A DNA stretch of 64,000 nt, from NCBI RefSeq assembly GCF_014237865.1, contig NZ_JACJUU010000008.1:1-64000 (forward strand). The letters are read 5' to 3'. The position numbers and the translations under genes were made by a program. The notes under the pieces were generated by a model, which saw only the letters and a program-made list of their open reading frames with translations, made no database searches and had not been told where the DNA came from. Positions 18,707 to 31,224 of this stretch are shown piece by piece. How positions within the stretch are numbered: position 1 is the stretch's first letter; each line of letters starts with the position of its first letter. Source of the DNA: Pusillimonas minor (lineage in GTDB: Bacteria; Pseudomonadota; Gammaproteobacteria; Burkholderiales; Burkholderiaceae_B).

Positions 18707-19776
18707 CGACGCGCACGTTAATGATTATGGCGGGTGGCACCGGCGGGCATATCATGCCGGGGTTGGCTGTCGCTCACGAAATGCAGTCGCGGGGCTGGCG
18801 CGTTGTCTGGCTGGGGCACCCCGAGCGCATGGAAGGTCGTCTGGTGCCTGCGCATGGCCTGCCGATCGAACCGCTGCGCTTTGGCGGCGTTCGAGGCAAA
18901 GGGCTGAAGGCGTTGTTCGCATTGCCGTTCAGCCTGTTGCGTGCCGGCTTGCAAGCCCGCTCTGCGTTGGCCCGGGTTAAGCCCGATGTTGTGCTGGGCA
19001 TGGGAGGGTATGTTGCGTTTCCCGGTGGGTTGGCCGCCTGGCTGAAGCGCATACCTATGGTCATACACGAACAAAATGCCGTGGCCGGTACAGCCAACCG
19101 CTGGTTGGCCAAAATGGCCGATAAAGTATTGGTGGGCTTTCCGGGGGCGCTGCCCGGCGCGCTGATGGTTGGCAACCCTGTTAGGGCCGAGCTGATGCAA
19201 ATTGATGCCGCTGACCAGCGTTATGGTCGACGCCAGGGGCCCTTGCGGCTGCTGGTGGTGGGCGGAAGCCTGGGCGCAAAGGCCCTGAACGAAACACTGC
19301 CCGAAGCGTTGGCGCTGTTAGCGCCCGATCAACGCCCCGTTATCGTGCATCAGACCGGCGAGCAACATCTTGATGCCGTCCGGCAAGCCTATGCGCGCGC
19401 GGGTGTCGAGGCGCAGTGCCATGCTTTCATCAGTGATATGAAAGCCGCGCTTGACGATGCGGACGTGTTGGTGTGCCGGGCTGGCGCCATGACGGTGGCC
19501 GAAGTCGCAGCCGTTGGCGTGGCAGCGTTGTTTGTGCCGTTGCCGCACGCCATTGACGATCATCAAACCGCAAACGCGCGCTACCTTAGCGCGTGTCACG
19601 GGGGCTGGTTGCAGCCCCAGTCCGAACTTACGCCGCAATGGCTGGCCGCCTGGCTGCAGCAGCGCACGCGCACCGAGCTGGCTGACGTTGCCCGCCATGC
19701 GCATGAGCATGCCAGCCTGAATGCAACTCAGGCGATTGCCGACGCTTGCGAGCTAGCCGCCGGGAGGGGCGAATGA
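18703..19776 (+). CDS. murG: UDP-GlcNAc:lipid I N-acetylglucosaminyltransferase
   Basis: This 357-residue peripheral membrane GT-B glycosyltransferase turns lipid I into lipid II. The N-terminal glycine loop [14 protein letters not shown], the acceptor-side [14 protein letters not shown], the second glycine loop [13 protein letters not shown] and the donor-binding [15 protein letters not shown] all match MurG. The length equals E. coli MurG. It overlaps ftsW by 4 nt upstream and murC by 4 nt downstream. Confidence 0.97.
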   Translation: MTTRTLMIMAGGTGGHIMPGLAVAHEMQSRGWRVVWLGHPERMEGRLVPAHGLPIEPLRFGGVRGKGLKALFALPFSLLRAGLQARSALARVKPDVVLGMGGYVAFPGGLAAWLKRIPMVIHEQNAVAGTANRWLAKMADKVLVGFPGALPGALMVGNPVRAELMQIDAADQRYGRRQGPLRLLVVGGSLGAKALNETLPEALALLAPDQRPVIVHQTGEQHLDAVRQAYARAGVEAQCHAFISDMKAALDDADVLVCRAGAMTVAEVAAVGVAALFVPLPHAIDDHQTANARYLSACHGGWLQPQSELTPQWLAAWLQQRTRTELADVARHAHEHASLNATQAIADACELAAGRGE

Positions 19777-21179
19777 AACACAGAATTCAAAGTATCCATT
19801 TTGTCGGTATTGGCGGCTCCGGGATGAGCGGCATTGCCGAGGTTTTGCTGAACCTGGGCTACGCCATTAGCGGCTCCGACATTCAGGCTTCTGCCGTCAC
19901 GCGGCGTCTGGAGCAGTTGGGCGCCAAGGTGACCATTGGTCATCATGCCGATAATATCAAGGGTGTCGGCGCGCTGGTAACCTCGACAGCCGTATCGGGC
20001 GACAACCCTGAAGTGCTGGCTGCGCGTGCGGCCCATATCCCGGTTGTTCCTCGCGCCCTGATGCTGGCCGAACTGATGCGGCTTAAGCGCGGTATTGCAG
20101 TTGCCGGAACCCACGGCAAAACCACCACAACCAGCCTGGTGGCCAGTGTGCTTGCCGGCGGCGGGCTCGACCCGACCTTTGTGATTGGCGGGCGGTTAAC
20201 CTCGGCGGGTGCCAATGCCCGGTTAGGCCAGGGCGAATTCATTGTTGTCGAAGCCGACGAGTCAGACGCCTCGTTTCTGAATCTGCTGCCGGTGATGGGC
20301 ATCATCACTAATATCGATGTTGACCACATGGATACCTATGGCCATGATGTCGCCCGGTTAAAAAGCGCGTTTATAGAGTTTACCCAGCGTTTGCCGTTTT
20401 ACGGCAGCGCTATTGTGTGTGGTGACGATGCTTACGTCCGTGAAATTATTCCCTTCATTTCCCGGCCGGTAACCACGTACGGTTTTGGTGAAGACGTTCT
20501 GGTGCGCGCGGTAAATGTACGCCCCGAAGGCACGATGATGTGCTTTGACGTGGTGCGCAAATCGGCTTCTGGTCAACTGCCCTTGTTGTCGGTGCGCCTG
20601 AATTTGCCAGGTCGCCACAACGTGCTCAATGCGTTGGCGGCCATTGCCGTTGCCACCGAGCTGGGGGTCGAAGACACAGAAATTGCGCGTGCGCTGGCCG
20701 AGTTTAACGGTGTTGGTCGCCGCTTTACGCAAGTGGGCGATTTTGCCGTGCCGCAGGCGCACGGAGGCGGGCACTTTACCCTGGTTGATGACTATGGTCA
20801 TCACCCAGTTGAAATGGCTGCGACCTTGTCGGCCGCGCGTGGCGCCTGGCCCGATCGCCGAATCGTTCTGGCTTTCCAGCCCCACCGTTACACGCGCACC
20901 CGCGATTGCTTCGAAGATTTCGTCAAGGTACTAAGCCAGGCCGACGCCGTGTTGCTTACCGAGGTCTACCCCGCTGGCGAGGCGCCGTTGGTGGCCGCCG
21001 ATGGGCGCGCGTTGACCAGGGCCGTCCGGGTGGCCGGAAAGGTAGAACCGCTATTTATAGAGAATGTGGCTGATCTGCCGCAAGCCATTGTTGATTTCGC
21101 ACGCGATGGCGATGTTGTGATTGTTATGGGTGCCGGCTCAATCAGCAAAGTTCCGGGGCAGTTGGGAGATTTGGTATGA
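19773..21179 (+). CDS. murC: UDP-N-acetylmuramate--L-alanine ligase
   Basis: This 468-residue cytosolic ligase adds L-alanine, the first stem residue, to UDP-MurNAc. The N-terminal [22 protein letters not shown], the P-loop [14 protein letters not shown], the EADESDASF region and the late [10 protein letters not shown] motif are typical. The ATG at 19773 follows GGGAGGGG and overlaps the murG stop (ATGA). An in-frame start nine codons earlier is rejected because it lies in murG and lacks a ribosome-binding site. Confidence 0.97.
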   Translation: MKHRIQSIHFVGIGGSGMSGIAEVLLNLGYAISGSDIQASAVTRRLEQLGAKVTIGHHADNIKGVGALVTSTAVSGDNPEVLAARAAHIPVVPRALMLAELMRLKRGIAVAGTHGKTTTTSLVASVLAGGGLDPTFVIGGRLTSAGANARLGQGEFIVVEADESDASFLNLLPVMGIITNIDVDHMDTYGHDVARLKSAFIEFTQRLPFYGSAIVCGDDAYVREIIPFISRPVTTYGFGEDVLVRAVNVRPEGTMMCFDVVRKSASGQLPLLSVRLNLPGRHNVLNALAAIAVATELGVEDTEIARALAEFNGVGRRFTQVGDFAVPQAHGGGHFTLVDDYGHHPVEMAATLSAARGAWPDRRIVLAFQPHRYTRTRDCFEDFVKVLSQADAVLLTEVYPAGEAPLVAADGRALTRAVRVAGKVEPLFIENVADLPQAIVDFARDGDVVIVMGAGSISKVPGQLGDLV

Positions 21180-22123
21180 GCAAGGCATACGGACGCGTAG
21201 GTGTGTTGTATGGTGGCTCTTCGGCCGAGCGCGAAGTGTCGTTGATGTCTGGTGAAGGGGTCCACTCGGCCCTGCGCAGTGCGGGTGTTGATGCCCACCT
21301 GTTCGATACCGGTACACACAGCCTTCAAGCGCTCATCGAGGCGGGCTTCGACCGGGTGTTTATTGCGCTGCATGGGCGCTATGGCGAAGACGGTACCGTG
21401 CAGGGCCTGCTGGAACTGATGGGTGTGCCTTATACCGGCAGCGGTGTGCTGGCTTCCAGCCTGGCCATGGACAAGATCATGACCAAACAAATCTGGATCA
21501 AGGCAGGGTTGCCCACGCCTGGGTATGCCGTTGTCTGCCACGAAGACGAGCTGGAAGCGGCCGGGCGCGAAGTCGGGTACCCCCTGATGGTCAAGCCGCC
21601 CCACGAAGGATCGACGCTGGGCATTACCAAAGTGAACGACGAAAGTGAACTGCTGGCTGCGTATCGTTTGGCTGCGCGGTTTGATGATGAGGTCTTGCTG
21701 GAGGCTTTTGTGCAGGGTCGCGAACTGACCGTGCCGGTGCTGGGCAAAGGGCGCGAGGTTCGGGCGCTGCCGGCTATCGAGATTATTGCGCCTGGCGGCA
21801 ACTACGACTACGAGCACAAGTACGTATCTAACGACACTCGCTACGAGTGCCCGGCGCCCGTCGAGAAAAAGACAACAGTCGAACTGATCCGGTTGGCAGA
21901 GCAGGCCTACACCGCGCTGGGTTGCGAAGGGTGGGGGCGTGCCGACTTCATGCTTGACGCCCAGGGGCAGCCGTGGTTGCTTGAAATGAATACTTCACCC
22001 GGCATGACCAGCCATTCGCTGGTGCCCATGGGCGCCAAAGCGGCGGGCATGAGTTACGCCGATTTGTGTCTGGCCATCCTGGATACGGCATCGTGCAAAG
22101 TGCGCGCACCCGAAAAAGCATAA
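21176..22123 (+). CDS. ddlB: D-alanine--D-alanine ligase
   Basis: This 315-residue ATP-grasp enzyme makes the D-Ala-D-Ala dipeptide that MurF attaches. The N-terminal [46 protein letters not shown] and the C-terminal [16 protein letters not shown] are DdlB signatures. It overlaps murC by 4 nt and lies just ahead of ftsQ, the usual place of ddlB in proteobacterial dcw clusters. Confidence 0.96.
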   Translation: MSKAYGRVGVLYGGSSAEREVSLMSGEGVHSALRSAGVDAHLFDTGTHSLQALIEAGFDRVFIALHGRYGEDGTVQGLLELMGVPYTGSGVLASSLAMDKIMTKQIWIKAGLPTPGYAVVCHEDELEAAGREVGYPLMVKPPHEGSTLGITKVNDESELLAAYRLAARFDDEVLLEAFVQGRELTVPVLGKGREVRALPAIEIIAPGGNYDYEHKYVSNDTRYECPAPVEKKTTVELIRLAEQAYTALGCEGWGRADFMLDAQGQPWLLEMNTSPGMTSHSLVPMGAKAAGMSYADLCLAILDTASCKVRAPEKA

Positions 22124-22133
22124 GGATCCGAAC

Positions 22134-22922
22134 GTGTTTAACGACGCCCGTCTGATCAACTTCATTGCGAATACGCTGGCGATGCTGGCGTTGTTGGCTA
22201 TGGTTGTGGGCGTGGTGGTTTGGGTGGTGCAACGACCTTACTTTGCCATCGCACAAGTGCAGATCAAACCCATGGATGAGCAAGCCCTGGGCTATGTGTC
22301 GGTGGCAACGGTTCAGGCCACTATTGCGGGCAAGCTGATGGGCAACTTTTTCAGCGTCAATCTCGACGAGGCCCGGCGCTTGCTTGAAACTGTGCCGTGG
22401 GTACGCAACGTCAGTATTCGTCGCGTCTGGCCCAATACCCTGCAGGTCGAGTTCGAAGAGCAGCAGCCTTTGGCGCTCTGGAATGAAGACCAGATGATCA
22501 ATACCTGGGGTGAGGCTTTTCGGGCCAACCAGGGTGAGCTGCCTGACGATGCCGCATTGCCCGAATTTTCTGGCCCGCAAGACGCTGAGCGACTGGTTGT
22601 GCAACGTTACGCCGAGCTGGTGCGCTGGTTTGCGCCCCTGGGCCTGACCGTACGCGAAATTCATCTCAGCCCGCGGTATGCGTGGTCTGTGAAGCTGTCT
22701 GACGGCCTCTTGCTTAACCTGGGGCGAGACCCGGCCGCCGATGTTGCGGATCCGCATGGGCGATCGGGTGCGTTGCCGTTTGCCAAGCGCATTGAGCGTT
22801 TTGTACAAGCATGGCCTGTGCTGGCTCAGCAAATGCAGCAAAAAGTGGCCAGTGCCGATTTGCGTTACCCGGATGGGTTTGCCGTTACCCTGGCGCCCGT
22901 TTCCTCATCTTCTTCTGAATAA
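22134..22922 (+). CDS. ftsQ: Cell division protein FtsQ
   Basis: This 262-residue bitopic protein scaffolds FtsB/FtsL and the septal synthase. It has a short cytoplasmic N-terminus, one membrane helix (about residues 13-35), then the POTRA domain (residues about 40-110, FAIAQVQIKPMDEQALGYVS to NVSIRRVWPNTLQVEFEEQQPLALW) and the beta domain. The start is a GTG at 22134, preceded by AAGGA. It lies 10 bp after ddlB and 6 bp before ftsA. Confidence 0.93.
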   Translation: MFNDARLINFIANTLAMLALLAMVVGVVVWVVQRPYFAIAQVQIKPMDEQALGYVSVATVQATIAGKLMGNFFSVNLDEARRLLETVPWVRNVSIRRVWPNTLQVEFEEQQPLALWNEDQMINTWGEAFRANQGELPDDAALPEFSGPQDAERLVVQRYAELVRWFAPLGLTVREIHLSPRYAWSVKLSDGLLLNLGRDPAADVADPHGRSGALPFAKRIERFVQAWPVLAQQMQQKVASADLRYPDGFAVTLAPVSSSSSE

Positions 22923-22928
22923 AAAACT

Positions 22929-24155
22929 ATGACGCGTGACATCAAAGATCTGATCGTTGCCCTGGATATCGGTACCAGCAAGGTGGTTGCGGTGGTGGCC
23001 GAAATTTTGCCGGAAGGTCGCTTCGAAGTGATCGGCCTGGGGCAGCATGAGTCGCAGGGCATGCGTAAAGGTGTTGTGGTCAACATCGAGGCAACGGTCA
23101 ACTCGATCCAGCGCGCGCTCGAAGAAGCCGAACTGATGGCCGACTGCAAGATCCGTGAGGTATACACCGGGATTGCCGGCAGCCACATTACCAGCTTCAA
23201 CTCCAGCGGCATGGTGGCTGTTAAAGACAAAGAAGTGACCCCCACCGATGTCGCGCGCGTCATCGAAACCGCGAAGGCCGTCAATATTCCGACCGATCAG
23301 CAGGTGTTGCATGTGCTGACGCAAGAGTTCATTGTTGATAACCAGGACGATATCCGCGAGCCGATCGGCATGAGCGGTTTGCGACTTGAAGTGCGCGTGC
23401 ATATCGTGACCGGCGCGGTTAGTGCAGCACAAAATATTGTCAAGTGTGTACGTCGTTGCGGGCTAGAGGTGCAGGACCTGATTCTGCAACCTTTGGCCTC
23501 CAGTATGGCGTGCCTGACGGCCGACGAAAAAGAGCTGGGCGTTGTTTTAGTGGATATTGGTGGTGGGACAACCGACATAGCCATTTACACCGGCGGCGCC
23601 ATTCGCCATACTGCCGTGGTTCCGATCGCGGGCGATCAAATTACCAGCGATATTGCGGCCATGTTGCGCACACCAACACCCGATGCCGAAGAGATCAAGT
23701 TGCGTTACGGGATAGCCAAGCAAGTGCTGGCCAACCCCGAAGAGCACATCGAAGTGCCGGGCTTGGGCGACCGCCCGAACCGGCATGTGAAGCGTCAGGC
23801 GCTGGGTGCGGTCATCGAGCCGCGCGTTGAAGAGCTGTTCACGTTTGTGCAGCAGGTGGTTCGCGAGTCGGGGTACGAAGATTTGCTGGCGTCAGGGGTG
23901 GTGCTCACGGGGGGCACGGCCTTGTTGCCGGGCGTCGTAGAGTTGGCCGAAGACGTTTTCCTCAAGCCGGTGCGCGTTGCCGTACCGGCCTACGAGGGCA
24001 GTCTGGCCGACGTGATGCGCAACCCAAGGTTTTCTACGGTCATGGGGCTGTTGACCGAAGCGCGTTTGCAGCGCGTTCGGGGCAAAAAAGTGGCGCAGCA
24101 AAAAGGCAGCGTCAAAACATTGCTGGCCCGCATGAAAGAGTGGTTCATGAATTAA
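22929..24155 (+). CDS. ftsA: Cell division protein FtsA
   Basis: This 408-residue actin-like ATPase anchors FtsZ to the membrane and recruits late division proteins. Phosphate-binding motifs are LIVALDIGTSKVVAVV at the N-terminus and VVLVDIGGGTTDIAIY in the middle; the adenosine motif is VVLTGGTALLPGV. The last residues (LLARMKEWFMN) form the amphipathic membrane-targeting helix. The length is normal. A 161-bp gap to ftsZ follows, the only sizeable gap in the cluster. Confidence 0.96.
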   Translation: MTRDIKDLIVALDIGTSKVVAVVAEILPEGRFEVIGLGQHESQGMRKGVVVNIEATVNSIQRALEEAELMADCKIREVYTGIAGSHITSFNSSGMVAVKDKEVTPTDVARVIETAKAVNIPTDQQVLHVLTQEFIVDNQDDIREPIGMSGLRLEVRVHIVTGAVSAAQNIVKCVRRCGLEVQDLILQPLASSMACLTADEKELGVVLVDIGGGTTDIAIYTGGAIRHTAVVPIAGDQITSDIAAMLRTPTPDAEEIKLRYGIAKQVLANPEEHIEVPGLGDRPNRHVKRQALGAVIEPRVEELFTFVQQVVRESGYEDLLASGVVLTGGTALLPGVVELAEDVFLKPVRVAVPAYEGSLADVMRNPRFSTVMGLLTEARLQRVRGKKVAQQKGSVKTLLARMKEWFMN

Positions 24156-24316
24156 GGCGCGAAAGTGCCTTGATGGGCAGGTCGGGTGGCCTGCCCAAAG
24201 AAGACGTTTCAAATCAGATGCGAACGCACGGTTGGCATCTCCTTTGAAGCGATTTCTGAAAATTGCAGTTTTGGGGAATTTTGAAAATTAATTTTTGAAC
24301 ATGTGAGGGAGTCAAC
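24156..24316 (+). promoter_or_regulatory. ftsA-ftsZ spacer with inverted repeat and possible ftsZ promoter
   Basis: GGGCAGG and CCTGCCC (24176-24197) form a short hairpin without a T-tract. Further on, TTGCAG (24263-24268) precedes the A/T-rich AAATTA/AATTAA near 24285-24291 at about 17 bp, a weak promoter candidate. FtsZ is commonly transcribed from extra promoters close to its gene, so a separate start is plausible but not shown. Confidence 0.3.
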
Positions 24317-25489
24317 ATGATGAATTTCGAAATGCTCGACAACAATAACAGCGGCACCGTTATCAAGGTCGTCGGTGTTGGGGGGGCCGGCGGTAACGCT
24401 GTGGCCCATATGATCCGATCCGGTATTAGCGGTGTCGATTTCATTTGCTGCAATACCGATGCGCAAGCCTTGGCTGCCACCGAGGCACCTGTCCAGATCC
24501 GTCTGGGCCGCACCGGCCTGGGTGCTGGCGCCAAGCCCGAACAAGGGCGAGCTGCGGCTGAAACCGCCCGCGAAGAGATCCGTGCCGCCCTGAACGGTGC
24601 GCACATGGTCTTTATTACTGCAGGCATGGGGGGCGGCACGGGTACGGGGGCAGGCCCGGTCGTGGCCGAAGTGGCCAAAGAGCTCGGTATCTTGACGGTC
24701 GGTGTGGTGACCAAGCCTTTTTCCTTCGAGGGCACCAAACGTTTGCGCATGGCCGAAGAGGGCATCTCCGAGTTGTCTCGTCATGTTCACTCCCTGATCG
24801 TCGTACTGAACGAAAACCTCTACGACCTGATGGATGATGACGCGACCCAGGAAGACTGCTTCAAGGCTGCCGATGACGTACTGCACAACGCTTGCGCCGG
24901 TATTGCTGAAATCATCAACGTCGAAGGTAACGTTAACGTCGACTTCGAAGACGTCAAGACCATCATGGGCGAGCAGGGCCAGGCCATGATGGGCACGGCA
25001 ATTGCCGCCGGCGCCGATCGTGCGCGTGTGGCGGCCGAGCAAGCCATTGCCTGCCCGCTGCTCGAAGGTGTCGACCTGCATGGTGCACGTGGCATGCTGG
25101 TTAACATTACGGCCAGCCGCACGCTCAAAATGCGTGAAACGCGCGAAATCATGGACACCATCCGTGGTTTTGCCGCAGAAGACGCCACAGTCATTTACGG
25201 TACGGCTTACGACGAGTCCATGGGTGAGAACCTGCGAGTCACCGTTGTTGCAACCGGTTTGGGCCGCGCCAACGCACGCCCTCAGTTGGTGCAAACCCAA
25301 CACGAGGCACGTCGTACCGGTACTGATGACGCACCTTTTGCAAGTGGCCACGACTTTTCGGGCGCTGCCGAAGTGCCGGCGGTTATTCGCAACCCGCGCA
25401 GCCAGGCTTCGGCCCAGGTGCGGGCTCTCGAAACGGCGGGTATGGATCACTTCGATATCCCCGCGTTTTTGCGCAAGCAAGCCGACTAA
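24317..25489 (+). CDS. ftsZ: Cell division GTPase FtsZ
   Basis: This 390-residue tubulin-like GTPase forms the Z ring. The nucleotide loop VVGVGGAGGNAV (about 18-29), the tubulin signature GGGTGTG at residues 105-111, and the T7-loop region VDLHGARGMLVNIT are present. A variable linker follows, and the tail MDHFDIPAFLRKQAD contains the FtsA/ZipA-binding peptide. Two adjacent ATG codons (24317 and 24320) are possible starts after AGGGAG. The last gene of the dcw cluster. Confidence 0.97.
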   Translation: MMNFEMLDNNNSGTVIKVVGVGGAGGNAVAHMIRSGISGVDFICCNTDAQALAATEAPVQIRLGRTGLGAGAKPEQGRAAAETAREEIRAALNGAHMVFITAGMGGGTGTGAGPVVAEVAKELGILTVGVVTKPFSFEGTKRLRMAEEGISELSRHVHSLIVVLNENLYDLMDDDATQEDCFKAADDVLHNACAGIAEIINVEGNVNVDFEDVKTIMGEQGQAMMGTAIAAGADRARVAAEQAIACPLLEGVDLHGARGMLVNITASRTLKMRETREIMDTIRGFAAEDATVIYGTAYDESMGENLRVTVVATGLGRANARPQLVQTQHEARRTGTDDAPFASGHDFSGAAEVPAVIRNPRSQASAQVRALETAGMDHFDIPAFLRKQAD

Positions 25490-25556
25490 ATCCCGGCGCG
25501 CTGTAGCGTAAAAACGACTCTCACATGCAGGGGTGTGGTTTAGCCCTGGCGCCGCC

Positions 25557-25597
25557 CGCCCGCCGGTCTGTTGTTCCCCAGAACAGGCCGGCGGGCG
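25557..25597 (+). terminator. Strong GC hairpin after ftsZ without U-tract
   Basis: Arms 25557-25572 and 25582-25597 form a 16-bp stem (one G-T pair) around a 9-nt loop. No run of T follows, so it is not a standard intrinsic terminator. It may act as a partial terminator, a transcript-stabilising 3' structure or a Rho-assisted stop between the division operon and lpxC. Confidence 0.45.
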
Positions 25598-25647
25598 AGT
25601 GCGTGCGTTTGAAACTTTCAGATTGTTTCGGGGTCAGTACAAAAAGC

Positions 25648-25675
25648 TTAACGTTGCCCGATAAGCGGTTACAAT
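25648..25675 (+). promoter_or_regulatory. Putative lpxC promoter
   Basis: TTAACG (25648-25653) and TACAAT (25670-25675) are separated by 16 bp and end 55 bp before the lpxC ATG. The -10 box is good and the -35 box is weak. Confidence 0.5.
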
Positions 25676-25730
25676 AAAAACTTGGCCGTGAATGCATCAC
25701 GGCGCTAAAAATAGCACCATAAATATCATC

Positions 25731-26654
25731 ATGTTACGTCAGCGTACCCTGCAAAAAGCCATCAGCACGATCGGGGTTGGTCTTCATTCCGGCCGTCGGG
25801 TCGAGCTCACATTGCGTCCGGCCGAACCCAATACAGGTATTGTGTTCCACCGAACCGATCTCCCCCAGGTCGTCGACTTGCCCGCTCAGGCCAGTCTGGT
25901 TGGCGGTACGCGCATGGCGTCTGTCTTGCAAAAAGACAACGTCCGGGTGTCCACTGTCGAGCACCTGATGTCGGCGCTTGCCGGTCTGGGTATCGACAAT
26001 CTGCACATCGATCTCAACGCCGAAGAAGTTCCCATCATGGACGGCAGTGCGGGTACCTTCGTGTATTTGCTGCGCTCGGCCGGTCTTGAAGAACAGCAGG
26101 CCGCCAAAAAATTCATCCGTGTGCTCAAGCCCATCGAAGTTCGCGAAGGCGAGGGCAACGACCTCAAATGGGCCCGTCTCGAACCCCACGACGGCTTTGC
26201 CTTGTCGTTCTCCATCGATTTCCGTCATCCGGCTATCGACGCTACCGCCAGTTTTGCCGAAATCGATTTTGCCAAAGAGTCCTACGTCAAGGCTATTGCC
26301 CGCGCGCGCACCTTCGGCTTTGTCAACGAACTCGAGGCCTTGCTGGCTGCAGGCCTGGCGCGTGGCGGCAGTCTCGACAACGCCATCGTCATGGATGAAT
26401 ACCGGGTGCTCAACTCCGACGGCCTGCGTTACGAAGACGAGTTCGTAAAGCATAAAATTCTCGATGCCATCGGCGACTTGTACCTTATTGGCAAACCATT
26501 GGTGGCCCGTTACGTGGCCTGCAAGTCGGGGCACGGGCTTAATAATCAGTTGGCCCGTGCATTGCTGGCCGACGAGTCCGCCTGGGAAATCGTCACCTAC
26601 GAGTCTGCCGCCGCTGCGCCAAAGGCTCTGGTCCACGAATGGAAACTTGCGTAA
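25731..26654 (+). CDS. lpxC: UDP-3-O-acyl-N-acetylglucosamine deacetylase
   Basis: This 307-residue zinc amidase catalyses the committed step of lipid A synthesis. The start [20 protein letters not shown] is the family hallmark. Zinc ligands are the histidine in [11 protein letters not shown] and the His/Asp pair in [25 protein letters not shown] carries the catalytic histidine. The ATG at 25731 gives the normal length; an in-frame ATG 13 codons upstream adds unrelated residues. It follows ftsZ as in most proteobacteria but has its own putative promoter. Confidence 0.97.
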   Translation: MLRQRTLQKAISTIGVGLHSGRRVELTLRPAEPNTGIVFHRTDLPQVVDLPAQASLVGGTRMASVLQKDNVRVSTVEHLMSALAGLGIDNLHIDLNAEEVPIMDGSAGTFVYLLRSAGLEEQQAAKKFIRVLKPIEVREGEGNDLKWARLEPHDGFALSFSIDFRHPAIDATASFAEIDFAKESYVKAIARARTFGFVNELEALLAAGLARGGSLDNAIVMDEYRVLNSDGLRYEDEFVKHKILDAIGDLYLIGKPLVARYVACKSGHGLNNQLARALLADESAWEIVTYESAAAAPKALVHEWKLA

Positions 26655-26686
26655 ACTCAATCGGTTAAACTAACCGGTATGGCAAT

Positions 26687-26718
26687 AAAAAACGCTGCCC
26701 GTTGCAGCGTTTTTTATT
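26687..26718. terminator. Bidirectional intrinsic terminator between lpxC and dciA
   Basis: AACGCTGC (26691-26698) pairs with GCAGCGTT (26704-26711) around a 5-nt loop. A run of A precedes it and a run of T follows, so it serves lpxC on the plus strand and dciA on the minus strand. Confidence 0.9.
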
Positions 26719-26735
26719 TTCACAGTGCCTTCAGG

Positions 26736-27218
26736 TTACTGTTTGTGGCGCGCAATAAGCCGTGCCAACGCATCCGAAAGCGGCCCGTCCGGTGTGTTTT
26801 TTCGCAGGTGCTCAAAGGCCGCCAGGGCTTGGGCGTCCAGCGGGTTCACATCTTTTTCCCGTGCTGTTTTTATCTCGCCCTGTAACAGGTTTGCTTGAAC
26901 CTTGACACCGATTTCGTTAACGTTCCAGCCAGTTTGTATCAGCAACTGAACGATTCTTGGGGCAAGCTGTCGAAGCTTCGAGGCATGGGATGCGCTGGGC
27001 ACCGCCAGCGTCACTTTATCGCCCTCTATGCGTGCAACGCGGCAACTGCCGGCCAGGGCCGGTGGTAGCGCTTTCTGTGTTACGCGCTCAATTTGCAGCA
27101 GTTGTTGTGCTGTTGCCAGTACATTGACTCCCCGCTGGTCATGATTCAGCCAGTCGTAGGCTGTATGACCCGTCTTGTGCCCAGAAAAGGCACTTGCGCG
27201 GCGTGGAGTGTCTGACAT
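26736..27218 (-). CDS. dciA: DciA-like (DUF721) replication helicase loader
   Basis: This 160-residue protein has a DUF721/DciA-type core (about residues 35-110: LLQIERVTQKALPPALAGSCRVARIEGDKVTLAVPSASHAS in outline) with a KH-like fold and a charged C-terminal tail. DciA proteins load or assist the DnaB helicase in bacteria that lack DnaC/DnaI. In Alcaligenaceae a DUF721 gene between lpxC and the M23-secA pair is a recurrent arrangement. It is divergent from the M23 gene, with only 18 bp between the start codons. Confidence 0.78.
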   Translation of the reverse strand: MSDTPRRASAFSGHKTGHTAYDWLNHDQRGVNVLATAQQLLQIERVTQKALPPALAGSCRVARIEGDKVTLAVPSASHASKLRQLAPRIVQLLIQTGWNVNEIGVKVQANLLQGEIKTAREKDVNPLDAQALAAFEHLRKNTPDGPLSDALARLIARHKQ

Positions 27219-27236
27219 ATGCAGGATAAGTAAGGA

Positions 27237-28232
27237 ATGACAGTTTTGAAAGAATTGAAGTCAGAAAAGCAAGACCCCATCAGTGCGCATTCTAGCGCCA
27301 AAGACAGACGGCTTTGGGTTTGGGTGCCGGCGGTTCTTGCCCTGATGGCAGGCTCGGCGGGCGCCGGAGCCTGGGGTTATGCCCAACTGGCTCAGGCCGA
27401 CAGCGTGATGCCCACGCACAGCGTACCGCAAACTTATCAGGTTGCCGCGCACGACAGCGGCTTGCTGCGCGCCAACCTTGGGCAACTGGCGGCAAAAGTC
27501 GGCGAGCTTCAGGCGCGCGTTATTGAAATGGACGGCGTCAGCAAGCGGGTTGCGCAGGCGGCGGGCGTGTCGTACACCGACCCTGAGGTGCAGGCCAGCC
27601 TCGAAGAGGGTGTTCATGTGCTGGATGAGCCGGGCGGGATGGCCGTGCCTTATGAGTCGGCCGAAACCCTGGGGCGCGAGCTTGATTTGCTGGAGCGCCG
27701 GCTGGCCATGCAGCGCGACAGCTTTGCCATGCTCGATCTGGTCATGACCCGGCGGGCCGGTATCGAGGCCAGTATGCCTTCCTATTCACCCGTTAATTAT
27801 CCTTATCTCAGCTCGTCGTACGGCTGGCGTCGCCACCCGATTTCGGGCCGCCACACAATGCACGAAGGGCTTGATTTCGCCGCGCCCCATGGTGCGCCCA
27901 TCTATGCGGCCTCTGGAGGCGTGGTGACGCTATCGGGCAATCAGCCCGGTTACGGTAAAACCATCGAAATTCAGCACGGCCATGGTCTGGTTACCCGATA
28001 CGCGCACGCATCGCGTCTTGGGGTCAAGGTAGGCGATCTGGTCGAAAAAGGCCAGGAAATCGGTAAAGTGGGTTCTACGGGCCGTTCCACGGGCCCGCAC
28101 TTGCACTTTGAGGTCAGAATCGGCGGCCACCCGCTCGATCCTCGGCTCTTCCTGAGTCAGCCCGAGGTCGAGAAAACCCTTGTGGCCAGCGCAGATGACG
28201 AAGTCAAGAACGCGCGTGCGCAGGTGCGTTAA
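27237..28232 (+). CDS. M23 family metallopeptidase (LytM-type)
   Basis: This 331-residue protein has a cytoplasmic start and one membrane helix (about residues 24-48, [22 protein letters not shown]). A periplasmic helical region follows ([20 protein letters not shown]), then a C-terminal M23 domain (about 190-305). Zinc and catalytic residues are seen in [16 protein letters not shown] and [12 protein letters not shown], so it should be an active peptidoglycan endopeptidase rather than a NlpD/EnvC-type pseudo-enzyme. It occupies the place before secA that secM holds in enterics, but no SecM-like arrest sequence is visible. Confidence 0.9.
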   Translation: MTVLKELKSEKQDPISAHSSAKDRRLWVWVPAVLALMAGSAGAGAWGYAQLAQADSVMPTHSVPQTYQVAAHDSGLLRANLGQLAAKVGELQARVIEMDGVSKRVAQAAGVSYTDPEVQASLEEGVHVLDEPGGMAVPYESAETLGRELDLLERRLAMQRDSFAMLDLVMTRRAGIEASMPSYSPVNYPYLSSSYGWRRHPISGRHTMHEGLDFAAPHGAPIYAASGGVVTLSGNQPGYGKTIEIQHGHGLVTRYAHASRLGVKVGDLVEKGQEIGKVGSTGRSTGPHLHFEVRIGGHPLDPRLFLSQPEVEKTLVASADDEVKNARAQVR

Positions 28233-28279
28233 ACTGTATCGTTTTCCTGCGGCACGGCCGCCAACTCATACGAAGAACT

Positions 28280-31021
<2,742 letters not shown>

Positions 31022-31042
31022 CGCGGGGTTCGCCCGAGCAAT

Positions 31043-31092
31043 AAAAAACACCTCAAGGCTGGATACCAATCCGGTCTTTGAGGTGTTTTTTT
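31043..31092. terminator. Bidirectional terminator after secA
   Basis: ACACCTCAA (31048-31056) pairs with TTGAGGTGT (31078-31086), flanked by an A-run on the left and a T-run on the right. It ends secA and can also end the mgtE transcript coming from the other side. Confidence 0.9.
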
Positions 31093-31224
31093 ATGGGGCT
31101 TTACGACCAGTACGCAGGGCGGCGACACGAAGTGTTAGTGCAATGGCGGGGGGCAGTGGGGTGGCGTCGGCACGATGACGAGGCGTTTGCCGCGACAAGG
31201 CGCCGGTGCTCTGAGTGCTGCGGC

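Noticed and set aside
27237-28279. SecM-like translational arrest peptide before secA
   Set aside because: The gene is an M23 peptidase ending without the SecM arrest residues, and 47 bp of unremarkable sequence separate it from secA.
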